From Pelagophyceae sp. CCMP2097 (lineage: Eukaryota; Sar; Pelagophyceae): 58,651 nucleotides of DNA. The stretch spans positions 17,477 through 76,127 of the forward strand of contig MU657186.1 of assembly GCA_026770575.1 (NCBI GenBank), in the 5' to 3' direction. How positions within the stretch are numbered: the first letter of the stretch is position 1; each line of letters starts with the position of its first letter. The translations under genes and the position numbers were made by a program. Shown in pieces: positions 9,182 to 19,944 of the stretch. The notes under the pieces were generated by a model. That model had not been told where the DNA came from, did no database searches, and saw only the letters and a program-made list of their open reading frames with translations.

Positions 9182-10025
9182 ATGATTCTGAGGCTCGTCG
9201 TCCTCGGCGCGCTCGGCGCGCGCGCGTTCGCGCCGCCGCGGCCGCGCGCGCTGAAGTCGCAGCTCTTCGCCGGCGGCTTCGTCCTCGGCCCGCCGCAGGA
9301 CGCGCCGAGCGCCGCCGTGCGCCGTGCCTGCAGTTTTCAGAACATTCTTCCGGACTGCAACTCGGCCCGTGAAAATAGGAACTGTCGAGCGAGAACGTGT
9401 ACCGCATCGTGAAGGAGGAGTGCAGCGACGCCGACGTCAACGCCCTCGTCTGGAAGTGCCTCGGCTACTTGGAGGGCCCGGACGGAGCGTGGGACACGGC
9501 CAAGGTCTTCCCTAAGTGGCTCGCAAAGTACCCCGCGCCCCCCGACGTTGTCGGCGTCTCGCGCACGTCAGTCGCACGCGGCATCTTTGCTATGGATTCG
9601 GCACCAGTGTGTATATACCTCCGACGGCGGACTGTACGCCCGTAGGTACTCTAAGGACATCGACGAAGCCGTGCTGCGAGCGAACCAAGGTCCGTACCTT
9701 TGGTGGCTTGTCCCCTTGCGTGCCCCACGGCTTTGATGCAGCGCTGGTCAACTCGATCCCCATGGCGCACAAGCGCGGCATCCGCGAGCACCTCGACCCG
9801 CTCGGGTTCACGGGCTTGCCTTTGGAGGGCCTGACGCCGAACAAGACGCGCAGAGCGCAGTGCGCCAACTGGCTTTTGTACTACCGCGACAAGCTCTGGG
9901 GCCTCTCTTTGGAGGAGCTGCAGGCCCAAAAGAAGATTGACGTCGACCGCGAAAACGCTATCGCCCGCGCAGAGGGCAAGTCGTTGAAGGTCGCCACCGC
10001 GCCGCCCGCCGCCCCGACACCGTAA
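9182..10025 (+). CDS. Plastid-targeted DUF1823 protein
   Basis: Four exons (9182-9316, 9394-9566, 9646-9689, 9742-10025) join in frame to 211 residues. The N-terminus MILRLVVLGALGARAFAPP is a textbook bipartite plastid signal: a hydrophobic signal peptide with a phenylalanine at the cleavage site (Phe16 in ARAFAP), then a basic transit region. The mature part carries the DUF1823 pattern found in cyanobacteria, algae and plants: NALVWKCLGYLEGPDGAWDT, PPDVVGVSRTYSKDIDE, VLRANQALVNSIPM and NKTRRAQCANWLLYY. Splicing restores RT-YSKDIDE and RANQ-ALVNSIP exactly across two introns, which supports the model. The biochemical role of DUF1823 is unknown; stromal location is inferred. Confidence 0.88.
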
Positions 10026-10184
10026 AACATTTCAGAGTTTCAGCGCTTGCAGCTCTGGGCGAAAAATCCGCGTTGCGTGCGTTCCGGATTTTGCGCACAT
10101 TTTCGTTTGGCGAGCCTTGGGCGGTTGAGTCCGGGTTGACATCACGGCTCCGAGCGGCTCCGGGCAAAAGGCTCTGAAGCGGTC

Positions 10185-12435
10185 ATGGGCGAGCCGCGCG
10201 AGTGGCGCGTCGATGGCCTCGTCTTCGACGGGGCGTTCGAGGAGGGCAACGTCGGCGGCGTGGCTCGGTCGGGGTGCGGCAACTTTTACGACATTACAAT
10301 TGCAAAGGACTGCCACGGCACGGCGCACGAGCGCCGGTCCTCGACGTGGTGCGCATCCCGGCGGCGCAAGGCTCTATAGTCACTCGAAGATGTAGGTTTT
10401 ACTTCGCGGTGAAAGATGATCGCGACTCGGGCCCCGAGCCGTCTCCCAACCGCGGCCGGCGCCGCGTCAAGCTCCGCATCTCCGGCATGAACCGCCAAGG
10501 CGCCATGTACAAGAACGGCATGCGGCCCGTCTGCCGCAGCAAGGAGGCCAGGGCCGAAGCTGGGGGCGTCGATTGCTGGGCGTCTCTCAAGGGCGAGGGC
10601 GGCTGGGCCCGCCTGAAGTGCGACGTCGGCTACAAGGAGCGCGAGTGAGCACCCCCGCCACTCCGATGCATCTCACCGTGTGCCCCTGTAGCGGCAACGT
10701 CGCGGACTTATGGTGGGAGTGGCACTTTTCGCCTTTGGACGAGTTCGAATTCGCGTTCTGCTATCCGTACACGTGCGCCGAGACGACGGCCGTCTTCGAC
10801 GCCGTCATCCAGCGCTGCGCGAACGCGCCCGAGAAGGGCGACGACTCGATACTAGTGCACCGCGAGCTGCTCTGCCGCTCCGCGGAAGGCAGGCGAGTCG
10901 ACTGCATCACCATCACCGACGCGTTCGGCGCGACAGATACCGACGAAGATTGCCTCGACGAGTTCCTCGAGGACGCGCCTTCGAAGGACTGGGTCTACGG
11001 CAGCGGCCCTGGGTGGCTGTTTCCCGACGTGGTCGCGAAACGGGAGCAAAGGCCCAAAGTGTTCAAGGGAAAGCCGGAGGTCCTCGTCTCCGCGCGCGTG
11101 CACCCGGGCGAGACGCCCGCGTCGTTTGTTTTAGATGGGCTGCTCGAAATGCTGCTAAGGCCGTCCGACCCGCGGTCCAAGCTTTTAAGGCGCATGTTTG
11201 TCTTTCGCTTCGTGCCGCAATTAAACCCAGACGGCGTCGTCCGAGGGCACTACAGGCACGACTCGTTCGGCGTCAATTTGAACCGAGTCTACTGGCCCAA
11301 GCCCGACGCGCGCAAGCACCCGCCGCAAGCGGCTTTGATGGTCCTCGCGAGGGCGGCGGCCAAGCGCAACGGCCTCGCTTTATTCCTCGACTTGCACGCC
11401 CATGCGACGAAGCGAGGTGTGTTCATTTATGGCAACGCGTTGGACGACGAGGCGGCGCACGTCGAGAACCAGCTCTATGCCCTGCTTTTAAGCGTCCACT
11501 CTACCCACTTTGACTACAACGCCTGCAATTTCTCCAAAGCCCACATGCTCCGCTCCGACCGCGACGAGGCCGGCGGCGCTTCGGCGGAAGGCGCGGCGAG
11601 GGTGGCGGCGCACCGCTTCACCGGCGTGGCGCACTGCTACACTTTAGAGTGCAATTATCATTCCGGCCGGCTGACGAACCACGTGCCCCCCGCGCGCGGC
11701 GAGGGCGCGCAGCGCGGCGCGTCGCCGGAGCGGCAGGCGACGGCGCGCAACGACGCGTTCACGGTGGAGGCCTGGCGCGAGGTTGGGCGCGCTCTGGGCG
11801 CCGCTCTGTTGGACGTCTGCGGCTGCAACCCATGGGACCGCGTCGCGGCGTCGCGGTGGCGGTCCGTGCCGACCATGCGCCAGTGGCTCCAGGCGCACCC
11901 GGGCAAGTGCTTCCCCGCGCAAAAGACGCCGCCGCGGACGCGGTCCAGCTCGCCGCGGGCCTTACCATTCAAGGAGAACGCGACCGTGGCATCGTCCGCG
12001 TCCGCACCCTCGCGTTCCACGTCGCGGTCCGCGTCGCCGCGGCCCTCGCCGCGGCCCGAGCTTTCGCCGCGCGCTTCCGTGCGTGCCGTGGCCAACAAAA
12101 ACGCGCCTGCGACGGCGCCCGCGTCCGCGGCCTCGGCGCGACCAGCCGTTTCAACGTCGGCACCGTCGTCGGCGGCGTCGCTGCGACCCGCCGCATCGGC
12201 GCCGGCGTCGACGGCGTCGGCGTCTCGGCCGGCCGTGAGGCCCGAAAAGGCTGCCGAGCCGCGGCATCCGACTCGGCCGCCTCGGAAACCTAGCCACCGC
12301 ACCCTCGACTCGCGCGCCAACGTTTCAAAAGCGGTCCCGGACCAGTGCCTCCCGCCCATCGCCGTGACGAAGCTCACCCGGCCGTCAGGAAAGCGCCGAG
12401 CGGCGGCTGAGCCGTTTTTGGCGCCCGCCAGCTGA
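10185..12435 (+). CDS. Cytosolic carboxypeptidase, CCP5/AGBL5 type (tubulin deglutamylase)
   Basis: Three exons (10185-10348, 10396-10644, 10692-12435; both introns 47 nt) give 718 residues. The N-terminal domain typical of CCPs starts with FDGAFEEGNVGGVARSG and STW-FYFAV across the first splice, followed by YPYTCAET. The M14 zinc peptidase domain has the zinc ligands in VHPGETPAS (His275, Glu278) and LDLHAHATK (His373), the substrate-site block NPDGVVRGHYRHDSFGVNLNR and the catalytic glutamate in YTLECNYHSG (Glu457). HRELLCRSAEGRRVD and RVHPGETPASFVLDG match the CCP5 subgroup, which removes branch-point glutamates from tubulin. A 180-residue Ser/Pro/Ala-rich tail follows (from about 11920). 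Expected site: cytosol and axoneme or basal body. Confidence 0.9.
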
Positions 12436-12680
12436 AGAAGCTGCATGCGCCCTGTAATCAAACCACTTTTCTCTGCACGAGGCGCATCGACGGGACCCCT
12501 GCCGTCGCTCCTCGCGGCCCGCGGGCCTGGCCCTGCAACGAGAGGCGTTCCTTCCGCGGATCCGTCGGCTTTGGAAATCCGCGGCTATTTTTAGCGATAT
12601 ATTTCCTTGGCGTCGCAAGTTCTCCGAGCCTCAAGGGAGCGCACGTGGCCATGGGCCGGTAGCCCTTTCCGCGGGTCGCC

Positions 12681-15600
12681 ATGGGCGCCGCCGTCTCGCT
12701 GGTCCAAGATGCGTTCTCGGTGAAGAACCGAGGCGAGCACCTGTACCTCACGTCTGAGGAGATTGCAGAGGACCAGGCGGCGCTCCTCCTCCAGCGCAAG
12801 GCCATCCGCTTCTGCGTCGAGCGAGGCCGCGGCGTCCCTCGCGGGAAGCCGAGAGACGTCTTCGCCAGGGAAGCCGAGAGACGCCGATGGAGTCGAAATG
12901 GATCATGGATGCCTCGTTGGATCGACGTTGTCCAGGAACTTGTATGCAAACGCGCCCGTCACCATCGAGCGCGTCCCGACGCCGATGCACCACATGAAGT
13001 CGGCGATGATCACGCCCGACGAACGCCACGACAACTCGCCGAGCCAGGCCGTGCGTATCCCGCGAAGAAGCGCCAGGAACGACGCAACGCGACGCAGGAA
13101 CGCTCCGTCTTCACGGGCCTGCCGCAGTCCTGCGTCGTCGACCCGGCGGGGAACATCATCGTCATCCACAAGTCGCCGAACAAGTCGCCGAAGAATGCGC
13201 AAGAGCCCATGACGACGCGCCTCATCCACGCGTCCGCGCTCGAGGCTCTGGACGGGCCGCCGCCCGCGCCCCTCGCGCCATGGCTCAAAGTCGCGCACGT
13301 CGACTCGCTCGAGGTCGAGTGGGACCTCGCGCGTGCGTCCTCCCGTGGAGATTCTTGGAAGGAGACGTCTGCTAGCAGCTCTCTAGGCAAGAGCGTGGGC
13401 GATTTCATGATGACTCTTATCGAAAAGTACGAAGTCGCGTTCCGCAACCCGGCCGACGCGCGCCTCTTCCGCGGCGACGACCCGAACAAGACGTCGCCGG
13501 CGAGGCTCGGGTGGAAAACGCTGGCTTCTGTAAATACGCTCCGAGGCGAGCAGCGCTCTGCAGTAAGATTTGAGTTTGCCCGTCCTTGGAGAATGACAAC
13601 AACGGTAGGCGGCGCGGGGCCTCAAGTCGTGCACGTGGTACGAGTTCCGCGTGCGGGCGCGCAACGCTTATGAATGGTCTGCCTGGTCCGACGTCTCGGC
13701 GTTTCCCACCGCGGCGTCCACATCCGACGCGCCCGCGCCGCCCTTCGCGGGCACCTTAAGGCCCGACGCCATCGCGCTGCACTGGCGGCCGCCGGACGTG
13801 GACAACGGGTCGCGCGTGCGAGGGTACGTGCTTAGAATGCGCCGCGAGATTTACGGGGAGGCCGCCGGCCCGGCGAGCGAGTCCAACCCGGCGCGGACGT
13901 GCGGCGAGTGGCGCGTCGCCTACGCCGGCCCGATGACGCGCTACCTCGCCTCGTCGTTGGAGGCTGGGTGCTTTTACGCCTTTGCCGTCGCCGCGGTGAA
14001 CGGCGTCGGCGTTTCAAATTTCTCAAAGGCCATCTCCTTCCGCACTCCCACCGCGCAGGGCCTCGACGACGGCTACGCGGGGCCCGAGAACGCGGTGCTG
14101 CTGCGCGCGGGGGATCTTTGGTTGGAGTGCTGGGACCATGAGCAACAACACGTATTTTATTTCAACCGAGTGACGGGCTCGCGCGAAAGAGAGGCCCCAC
14201 CCGCGTTCTTGGAAATCGGCAAGTCGGCGCAGTCGTTCAAGATGGCGCCCGAGGAATTGGCGCGTATCGACGGTAACTTTTCTGACACCTCTAGCTTCAA
14301 ATTCGAAAGGACTAAAGGATCGATAGGCCATGCTTTCACAGTTTGTATTCATAGGGGAGAAGCAATTCCGTTTCAAGAGGTTTCAATTTTTGAAATCTCT
14401 GCGCCTCTCGTTCCCAATCCCCGACAAGCCGCAGGACAGCGTCTCGCTTATCGTCCGGCGCGAGATGATCTGCTTGGATTCTTTAGCCGCGCTGAGGAGG
14501 ATGCCCGCGTCGGCGCTGCGGCGACGGTTGAACGTACAATTCGACGGTGCGCCTTTGGTTGCCGGCAACGCCATGGTGGCCGCCGGAGGCGAAGCGTAGG
14601 CGAGAACGGCATCGACTCTGGCGGCCTTACAAAGGACTGGTATTTGCAACTCTCTCGAGCCTTGAGGGGTGACCGCCACTTTTTTACTTCAACGGACCGC
14701 GAGGAGCTCGAGGTCGCGGCGACGGACCACTACACGCTGGACGACTGGAGGCAGGTCGGCCGCTTTATCGCCAAAGCCGTTTGGGACCAGCAATGTCTGG
14801 ATCTGCCCTTTGCGCCGCCGTTTTACGACGCTCTCCGGTTCCGGCCCGAGTACGACGCTCATACAGAGGACGGCGTCGCAAACGTCGTCGAGGAGCGGTC
14901 CGACGCCGATTTGCAAAGACTTTTGGTCGACGTGGATTTGTTGGATGCTGCCTTGGCAAAGTCGCTGAGGTGGATTCTAAATCATGACGTCGACAACGAC
15001 ATTTTGGGCGCCACGTTCTCAGTCGGCCACAACGGCGAGGATCTGGCTCTGGTCGACGGCGGCGCCGATCTTTCTGTTTCCAATGCGAACAAGCGTGATT
15101 ACGTCTATTTGATCTCGAGATGGCGGGTCCGGGACAGATGTGCGATGGAGATGGACGCTTTGGCCAGCGGCGCCTCGGAGCTCGGCTGCACGCCCGCGCT
15201 CCTCAAGCCCTTCGACCCCGCGGAGCTCGACTTGCTGCTGAACGGAAGACGCGAGATAGACGTCTGCCGCCGGCGTCCCTCGAAACCATGGGACTCGTCG
15301 AGCATGGGACTCGTTTTTATACCTACCTTTAGGTCGACGAGCTTGCGGCGCACGCGGAGTACCGCGGCGTGGACTTTGACGAGAAGCACGTCGTGGCCAT
15401 TTGGTTTTGGCAGCTCATGCATGAATTTGGGCCCGAGGACCGCGCCTCGGTGCTGAGCTTCGCAACAGGATCCAACAAGGTCCCGCTCGACGGTCCGTGC
15501 CTCGTTCTTCGAACGCGTAAAGAGAGTCCCCCGCCTACGCTTCCCCGCACAGGCTTCACGCCGCCGCTGACGATTACGTTGCAGTGCGATCGTTTGGATG

Positions 15601-15722
15601 CGCTTCCGACGTCGCACACCTGCTTCAACCAAGTCGTCCTCCCGACATACTCGTCGTTCGACCTCGTTCGAAAGCAGTTCAAGTTCGCAATCGACAATAG
15701 TAAGTCCTTTGAGCTCAGCTAG
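12681..15722 (+). CDS. HECT E3 ubiquitin ligase with IQ-like, FN3 and WW-like regions
   Basis: Multi-exon gene from ATG 12681. The N-terminus MGAAVSLV fits an N-myristoylation site (Gly2, Ser6). An IQ-like helix, DQAALLLQRKAIRF, follows. Two fibronectin-III segments are visible (LKVAHVDSLEVEWDLA ... WYEFRVRARNAYEW; DAIALHWRPPDVDNGSRVRGY ... YAFAVAAVNGVGVSNFSKAI), then a degenerate WW unit (WLECWDHEQQHVFYFNRVTG). The HECT domain runs from LKSLRLSFPIP through RRLNVQFDG-ENGIDSGGLTKDWY (joined over intron 14547-14600) to the catalytic cysteine in TSHTCFNQVVLPTY, 33 residues from the end. Introns 15262-15332 and 15493-15552 also close in frame. Joins in 12830-13650 and around 14280-14380 are not resolved. 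It transfers ubiquitin through the active-site cysteine; substrates unknown. Confidence 0.85.
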
Positions 15723-16419
15723 CACGCAAGGCGGCCCAAGCCGCCGAAACGAATGCCGGGTGGCCGCGCGCCCGAGACCCGCGCAGTGTGATAATAAATG
15801 TGATGATGTGGACCCTGCCATGGGTCGAGTGGGTTTGAGGTAAAGTTACGACAGACAAGGGACATGGGTATCAGAGAGCGTCTAGCCGTTGGCTGCGCGT
15901 CGGAAGTCGCGTTTTCTTCGGGGCGGCGCGTCGGCGGTGGAGGTCGATCCGGAGGAAGCACTGGTCGTGGCGCTGGCCGCGGCCCGGGCGTCGGGACGTC
16001 GACGCGGCGAGTTGCAGCGGACGTGCGCGGGCGGCGGGATCGCCGCGCTCCGAGAGCGCGGCTGCCGGCCGGGCACGGCGTGCGCCGGCCGTCGGCGGTA
16101 GAGCCGGTTGAGTATATATATGGACACGAGGCGCGTTTTTGGGCCTCTTTGAATAATTTGATCTGGTCCGGGAAGCCTCGTCGCAGAAGCGTCCTCGCAT
16201 TGCTTCGCCGGCGCGGCGGCGGCGCGCGGCCCCGCCGCCGCCCGGCGCGGCCGGCGGCCGGCCGCGCCGGCGCCGCGCTGCTTCGCTTTGATTCCTCGGC
16301 GAAGGCGCGGCGTGGTGCTTTTTGGGGGGGGCGGCGCAGATCACTGGCCTGGCACGTACGTGGCTTCCTTGTTTCTTCTCTTTTCTTTTTTCTTTTTTCT
16401 TTTTTGGGGTGGGCGAGAC
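15723..16419. other. Intergenic region, GC-rich with TATA-like and polypyrimidine tracts
   Basis: No supported gene. It holds a TATATATA run near 16115-16121, a very GC-rich block at 16200-16300 and a TTTTTC-type polypyrimidine tract at about 16370-16405, which on the minus strand is A/G-rich and lies just past the stop of the next gene. A 70-residue plus-strand frame at 15889 has no recognisable features. Confidence 0.4.
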
Positions 16420-17070
16420 TCAGTTCAGGTCGCCGTCCTCGTCGTCGCCCTCAGGCTTGTCCGCGTTGTCCACTTCGTCCTCGTCGAGGGGCTCTGCGTT
16501 GGCGCACGACGTGGCCAGCTGCAGGAGCGCAGACGCCGAATTCGCGCGGCACTTGAAGTCGGCCTCGTCGGGCGGCCCGCCTTCGTCGTCCATCGGCGCG
16601 GATGGGTCGTAGGGCTTGCGCTGGTGCTTTTCGCGCACGGTGCGCTTCGAGACGTGCTCGTCAATGTGCTCGCAAATGGCCGCCTTTTGCTGAGATGTCA
16701 GCTTCTTCAGGTTCTCGCCCATCAGCTCGACGTCCCGCAGCGACGTGATGGTCTTCGTCTTGTAGGAGGCGCGCTGGAAGCCCTTGAAGATGCAGGGGAT
16801 GTGGTACCACGCAATCCTTTTGGCGTGGCCCGTCAGCGAAGGCGACTGCTTGCCGAGGCGCAACTCGCCCGTGACGATGAGCTTGCGGCAGCAGAGCTCC
16901 TTGCAGACGCTGCGCGAGTTTGGGGAAAGTTGCGCTTTGAACTTGTTGTCCCCAAGGTTTCTTCCCACCTTGCCCCCAATCGCGCCAAAGGCGCGGAACT
17001 GGTCCTTGCCCTTGAAGCGCTTCGCCGGCGAGTATCCGGCCTCCTCGCCGCTCTCCTCGCTCGACGACAT
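16420..17070 (-). CDS. PARP-type zinc-finger protein, stand-alone
   Basis: Single exon, 216 residues, ATG at 17070 (MSSSEESGEEAGYSP). The middle contains a PARP-like zinc finger: cysteines in SVCKELCCRKL, then IVTGELRLG and WYHIPCIFKGF. The W-(Y)-H-x2-C and G-E-L-R-L-G signatures are those of PARP1 and DNA ligase III fingers, which bind DNA nicks. The first cysteine pair is oddly spaced (C-x3-C or C-x4-C rather than C-x2-C). After it comes the helical ITSLRDVELMGENLKKLT segment typical just after this finger, then a glutamate/aspartate-rich tail (DEDEVDNADKPEGDDEDGD). No catalytic PARP or ligase domain is present. A nuclear damage-sensing or chromatin role is inferred only from the finger. 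Confidence 0.7.
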   Translation of the reverse strand: MSSSEESGEEAGYSPAKRFKGKDQFRAFGAIGGKVGRNLGDNKFKAQLSPNSRSVCKELCCRKLIVTGELRLGKQSPSLTGHAKRIAWYHIPCIFKGFQRASYKTKTITSLRDVELMGENLKKLTSQQKAAICEHIDEHVSKRTVREKHQRKPYDPSAPMDDEGGPPDEADFKCRANSASALLQLATSCANAEPLDEDEVDNADKPEGDDEDGDLN

Positions 17071-17426
17071 GCCGCCGGCGACGCGCTGGGCCAAGAGAAG
17101 AACTGGACGTCCCTTCAAAGACTAACCTGAGCCAAGCGACTTGTCGGGGTGCGGGCCGTTGGGACTCAGAAAAAGGCGTCGTTTCAAGCGGAGAAACGTG
17201 CGGGAGGGCGTGCCGACGGCAAGCACGCGCGGCGGCGCCCGCCCCGCGCCGCTTCATTTAAATACTGCGCGGAGCCCCGGCGGCGCCGGGCTTCGAATTG
17301 ACATGCCGCAAGGGTGGCATCGGTGCCAGCGCCCCGCCTCTTCTTCAAGCGCCGCGATCCAGATTTCGGCGACTCGGAACTTTGGGGTCGTCCGTGTTGC
17401 GGGCCAAGTTGCGGCTCCGTCGACTC

Positions 17427-18288
17427 ATGCTCGGCCCGTTGTCGGCCCTCTGGGGCGCCTCGCGGTCCGCGGAGCTACCGTGGGCAACGGAGCGGCCGTG
17501 TATAGTGTTGCTGGGTGATTCTATCACGCAATTCGGCTTCCAGGACGACGGATGGGCCTCTCGCCTCGCGGCGTATTTCCAAAGGCGCGCCGACGTCCTG
17601 AACCGCGGCTGCTCGGGCTACAACACTCGTTGGGCGTTGGAGGCCGGGGAGGCGTTTTTCGACTGCAAAGGCAGGAACGTCGCCCTGGCGGTGATTTGGT
17701 TCGGCGCCAACGACGCGGCAATGCCCGGCTCGAGGCAGCACGTGCCGCTCAACGAGTTTGAGACCAGCGTTCACGTCCTCGTCAACGCGGCGCTCCGAAT
17801 GGGGGCGAGGCGCGTGATTGTGATGGGCACGCCGCCCGTCGCCGACGCAAAGTTCGCCGCGTTCTGCAAAACCCGCGGCAGGCCGTTGGACCGCAGCTGC
17901 GATGCAGCGAAAAAATACGCCGACGCGGCGCAAAGAGCGGCGGCCGCCGCCGGCGTCTTGTACTGCGACATCTTCGAGGCCTTTACCGCCACGGAAGACT
18001 GGCACTCATTACTCTCAGACGGCCTCCACCTCACGCCAGAGGGCCAGCGCTGCGCCTACGAGGCGCTCCACAGCATCATCGACGGGTGCGAGACGCCCCG
18101 CCGGTGTACAGACGTCTTCATCTTCCCACCGCAGGCAATCGGACCTCGCCGTCGAACCGTGCAAGTTCACCGGATCCCTCGGCAACTCCGGCTCGCACTC
18201 CGCGCTCAAGCACCACCTCCCCTGGCACGACGCCCTCGACGAGAAGTACAAGGAGACGATGGCGCCCTGTTCATCAGACTGGTTTTGA
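17427..18288 (+). CDS. SGNH/GDSL esterase, IAH1-like
   Basis: Two exons (17427-18085 and 18135-18288; intron gtgcga...gcag, 49 nt) give 270 residues. Block I is LLGDSITQFGFQDDGW with the nucleophile serine, then VLNRGCSGYNTRWAL with the oxyanion glycine, WFGANDAAMPG with the block III asparagine, and SDGLHLTPEG with the catalytic Asp and His. These match isoamyl acetate-hydrolysing esterase (IAH1) closely. The expected reaction is hydrolysis of short acyl esters. ATG 17427 is the first in-frame ATG; the frame is open upstream without one. The second exon adds a short C-terminus ending MAPCSSDWF. Length is slightly above the 240-250 residues usual for the family. Confidence 0.88.
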
Positions 18289-18445
18289 TTCGCTCAAGAC
18301 TGGTTTTAAAGACCACCGCCCCTCGTAACAGAGCACGCAGTCGGACTGGAGACTGGGGACCTTTGAACACGATTTGATTAGTGCGTGGTGCGGCGCCGCT
18401 CCGCGTCCTGCCGGCTTGGACTGCAGCTCGGTGGGCGCGCGCGCG

Positions 18446-19690
18446 TCACTTGCCGTAGCGCCGCTTGCGCCGCGCGAATTCGTCGAGGACGCCGTCAAAG
18501 TCGAGACGCGTGAGCTCGGGCCAGAACTGGTCGACGAAGACGAGCTCGGTGTACGCGAGCTGCCAGAGCAAAAAGTTTGACAGGCGGAACTCGCCCGACG
18601 TCCGCAGCAGCAAGTCGGGCGCGCTCGAGAGCAGCAGCTCGCTTTCGAACGACGCCTCGTCGATCTGCTCCGGGTCCAGCGTGCCCGCACGCACGCGCAC
18701 CGCCAAGCCGCGCGCCGCGTTGCTACAGATTCGTATGTCATGCGTCCCGGGGGCAGACGGAGCGCCCCGAGGGCAGAGGGCTCCTCACGCGAGTTCGCCG
18801 CGCGCGCCGTACGACACGGCGAGGTTGAGCGTCATCGTGCTGTGCAGCGCCGTCTCGCGCACGAGTTTGTCGCTACGGCACGCGGTCGGATCGCGCGTCG
18901 CCCTGGCGATGGGCGAGGCAGTCTCACAGTGCTTCGGAGACGTGCGCCGGTATCCGAGACGTGTCGCTCGACCTACGCCTCGGATGCTGCGCCGTCGCGG
19001 CGAGGATTGTACTCACAGTACGACAACACGGACGCCCCGTTCTCGCGCCGTGCGGCCAATCTCCTCGCAGCGCGAGATGAACGTCCGCATGAGCATGTCC
19101 ACCTCGTTCTGCTCGCGGTTCCAGTTCTCCGTCGAGAAAGCGAAACACCTAGGTGTAACCCATCGTCGTCACTCGTCGTCGTTGCGTCGCGCCCGACGCG
19201 CCGACGTGCCACATCACGCCGGCGAGGGGGCCCTCACGTGAGCTCGCGGACGCCCGACTCCATGCACCACTCGATGACGTCGCCGAGCTTGCGGCCGCCT
19301 TCCGAGTGGCCCTCGAGCTTGCGCGCCGAGCCTACGCTCACCCTCACGCGCCCGTCCAGACGCGCCGGCCGGCGGTCGTCCCCGACGTGCTCCGAGCGTC
19401 GGACGGGGGAACTCGCCGAACTTGCGCTCGCCGTAACGGCGGTTGCCGTCCATTATGACCGCTACGTGCCGCGGCACCGCGCCGCCCCGCCGCCCCGCCG
19501 CGCCACAAGCCGCCGCGGCCGAGGCGCCGCCGCCGAGACGCTCCGCGTCCCCGCGTCTTCGCCGCCCGCGCCCGGCAGCGGCGGCGGCGGCGGCGGCCAG
19601 GAGCGCCGCCCCGACGACGATCCAACTCGGCGAGCACGCGCCAACCGCGCTCGAGACGAGGCCGACGCACGTCCCCGCGGCGGTCGCCAT
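18446..19690 (-). CDS. cis-Prenyltransferase (dehydrodolichyl/undecaprenyl diphosphate synthase)
   Basis: Five exons (19405-19690, 19238-19331, 19017-19148, 18789-18902, 18446-18722) join in frame to 300 residues. An Ala-rich hydrophobic segment at the N-terminus (IVVGAALLAAAAAAAA) should anchor the enzyme in the ER or plastid membrane. Catalytic region I is HVAVIMDGNRRYGE, with the Asp that binds the pyrophosphate. Then come GHSEGGRKLGDVIEW, TCFAFSTENWNR (joined over an intron), LNLAVSYGARGEL and DLLLRTSGEFRLSNFLLWQL with TELVF, all signatures of Z-type prenyl elongation. The enzyme condenses isopentenyl diphosphate onto an allylic primer to make the dolichol precursor. NRRY replaces the usual NGRW. 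Intron sizes are 66-114 nt. Confidence 0.9.
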
Positions 19691-19944
19691 GCGCAGTGCC
19701 GCGAGCGGCGCGGGGCTGGGCCGATGCGGCGGCGCAGAGGCTCCCTCCCGCGCGGGGGGCTCTACACGCGGCCGCTTTTCGGCAAGGTGAATTTTTTAGC
19801 GTCGCTAAATTTCTATTTATTTCACGCATGGCGTTGGGGCTTGCCAAAGGGTCGTTTGTTGTCTGCGGCAACTTTGAAAGAGGGGTCACGGTGCAAGACT
19901 CCGACGGAGGCGGGATTAAACAGCCGCATTCTTACTGATTAAAT

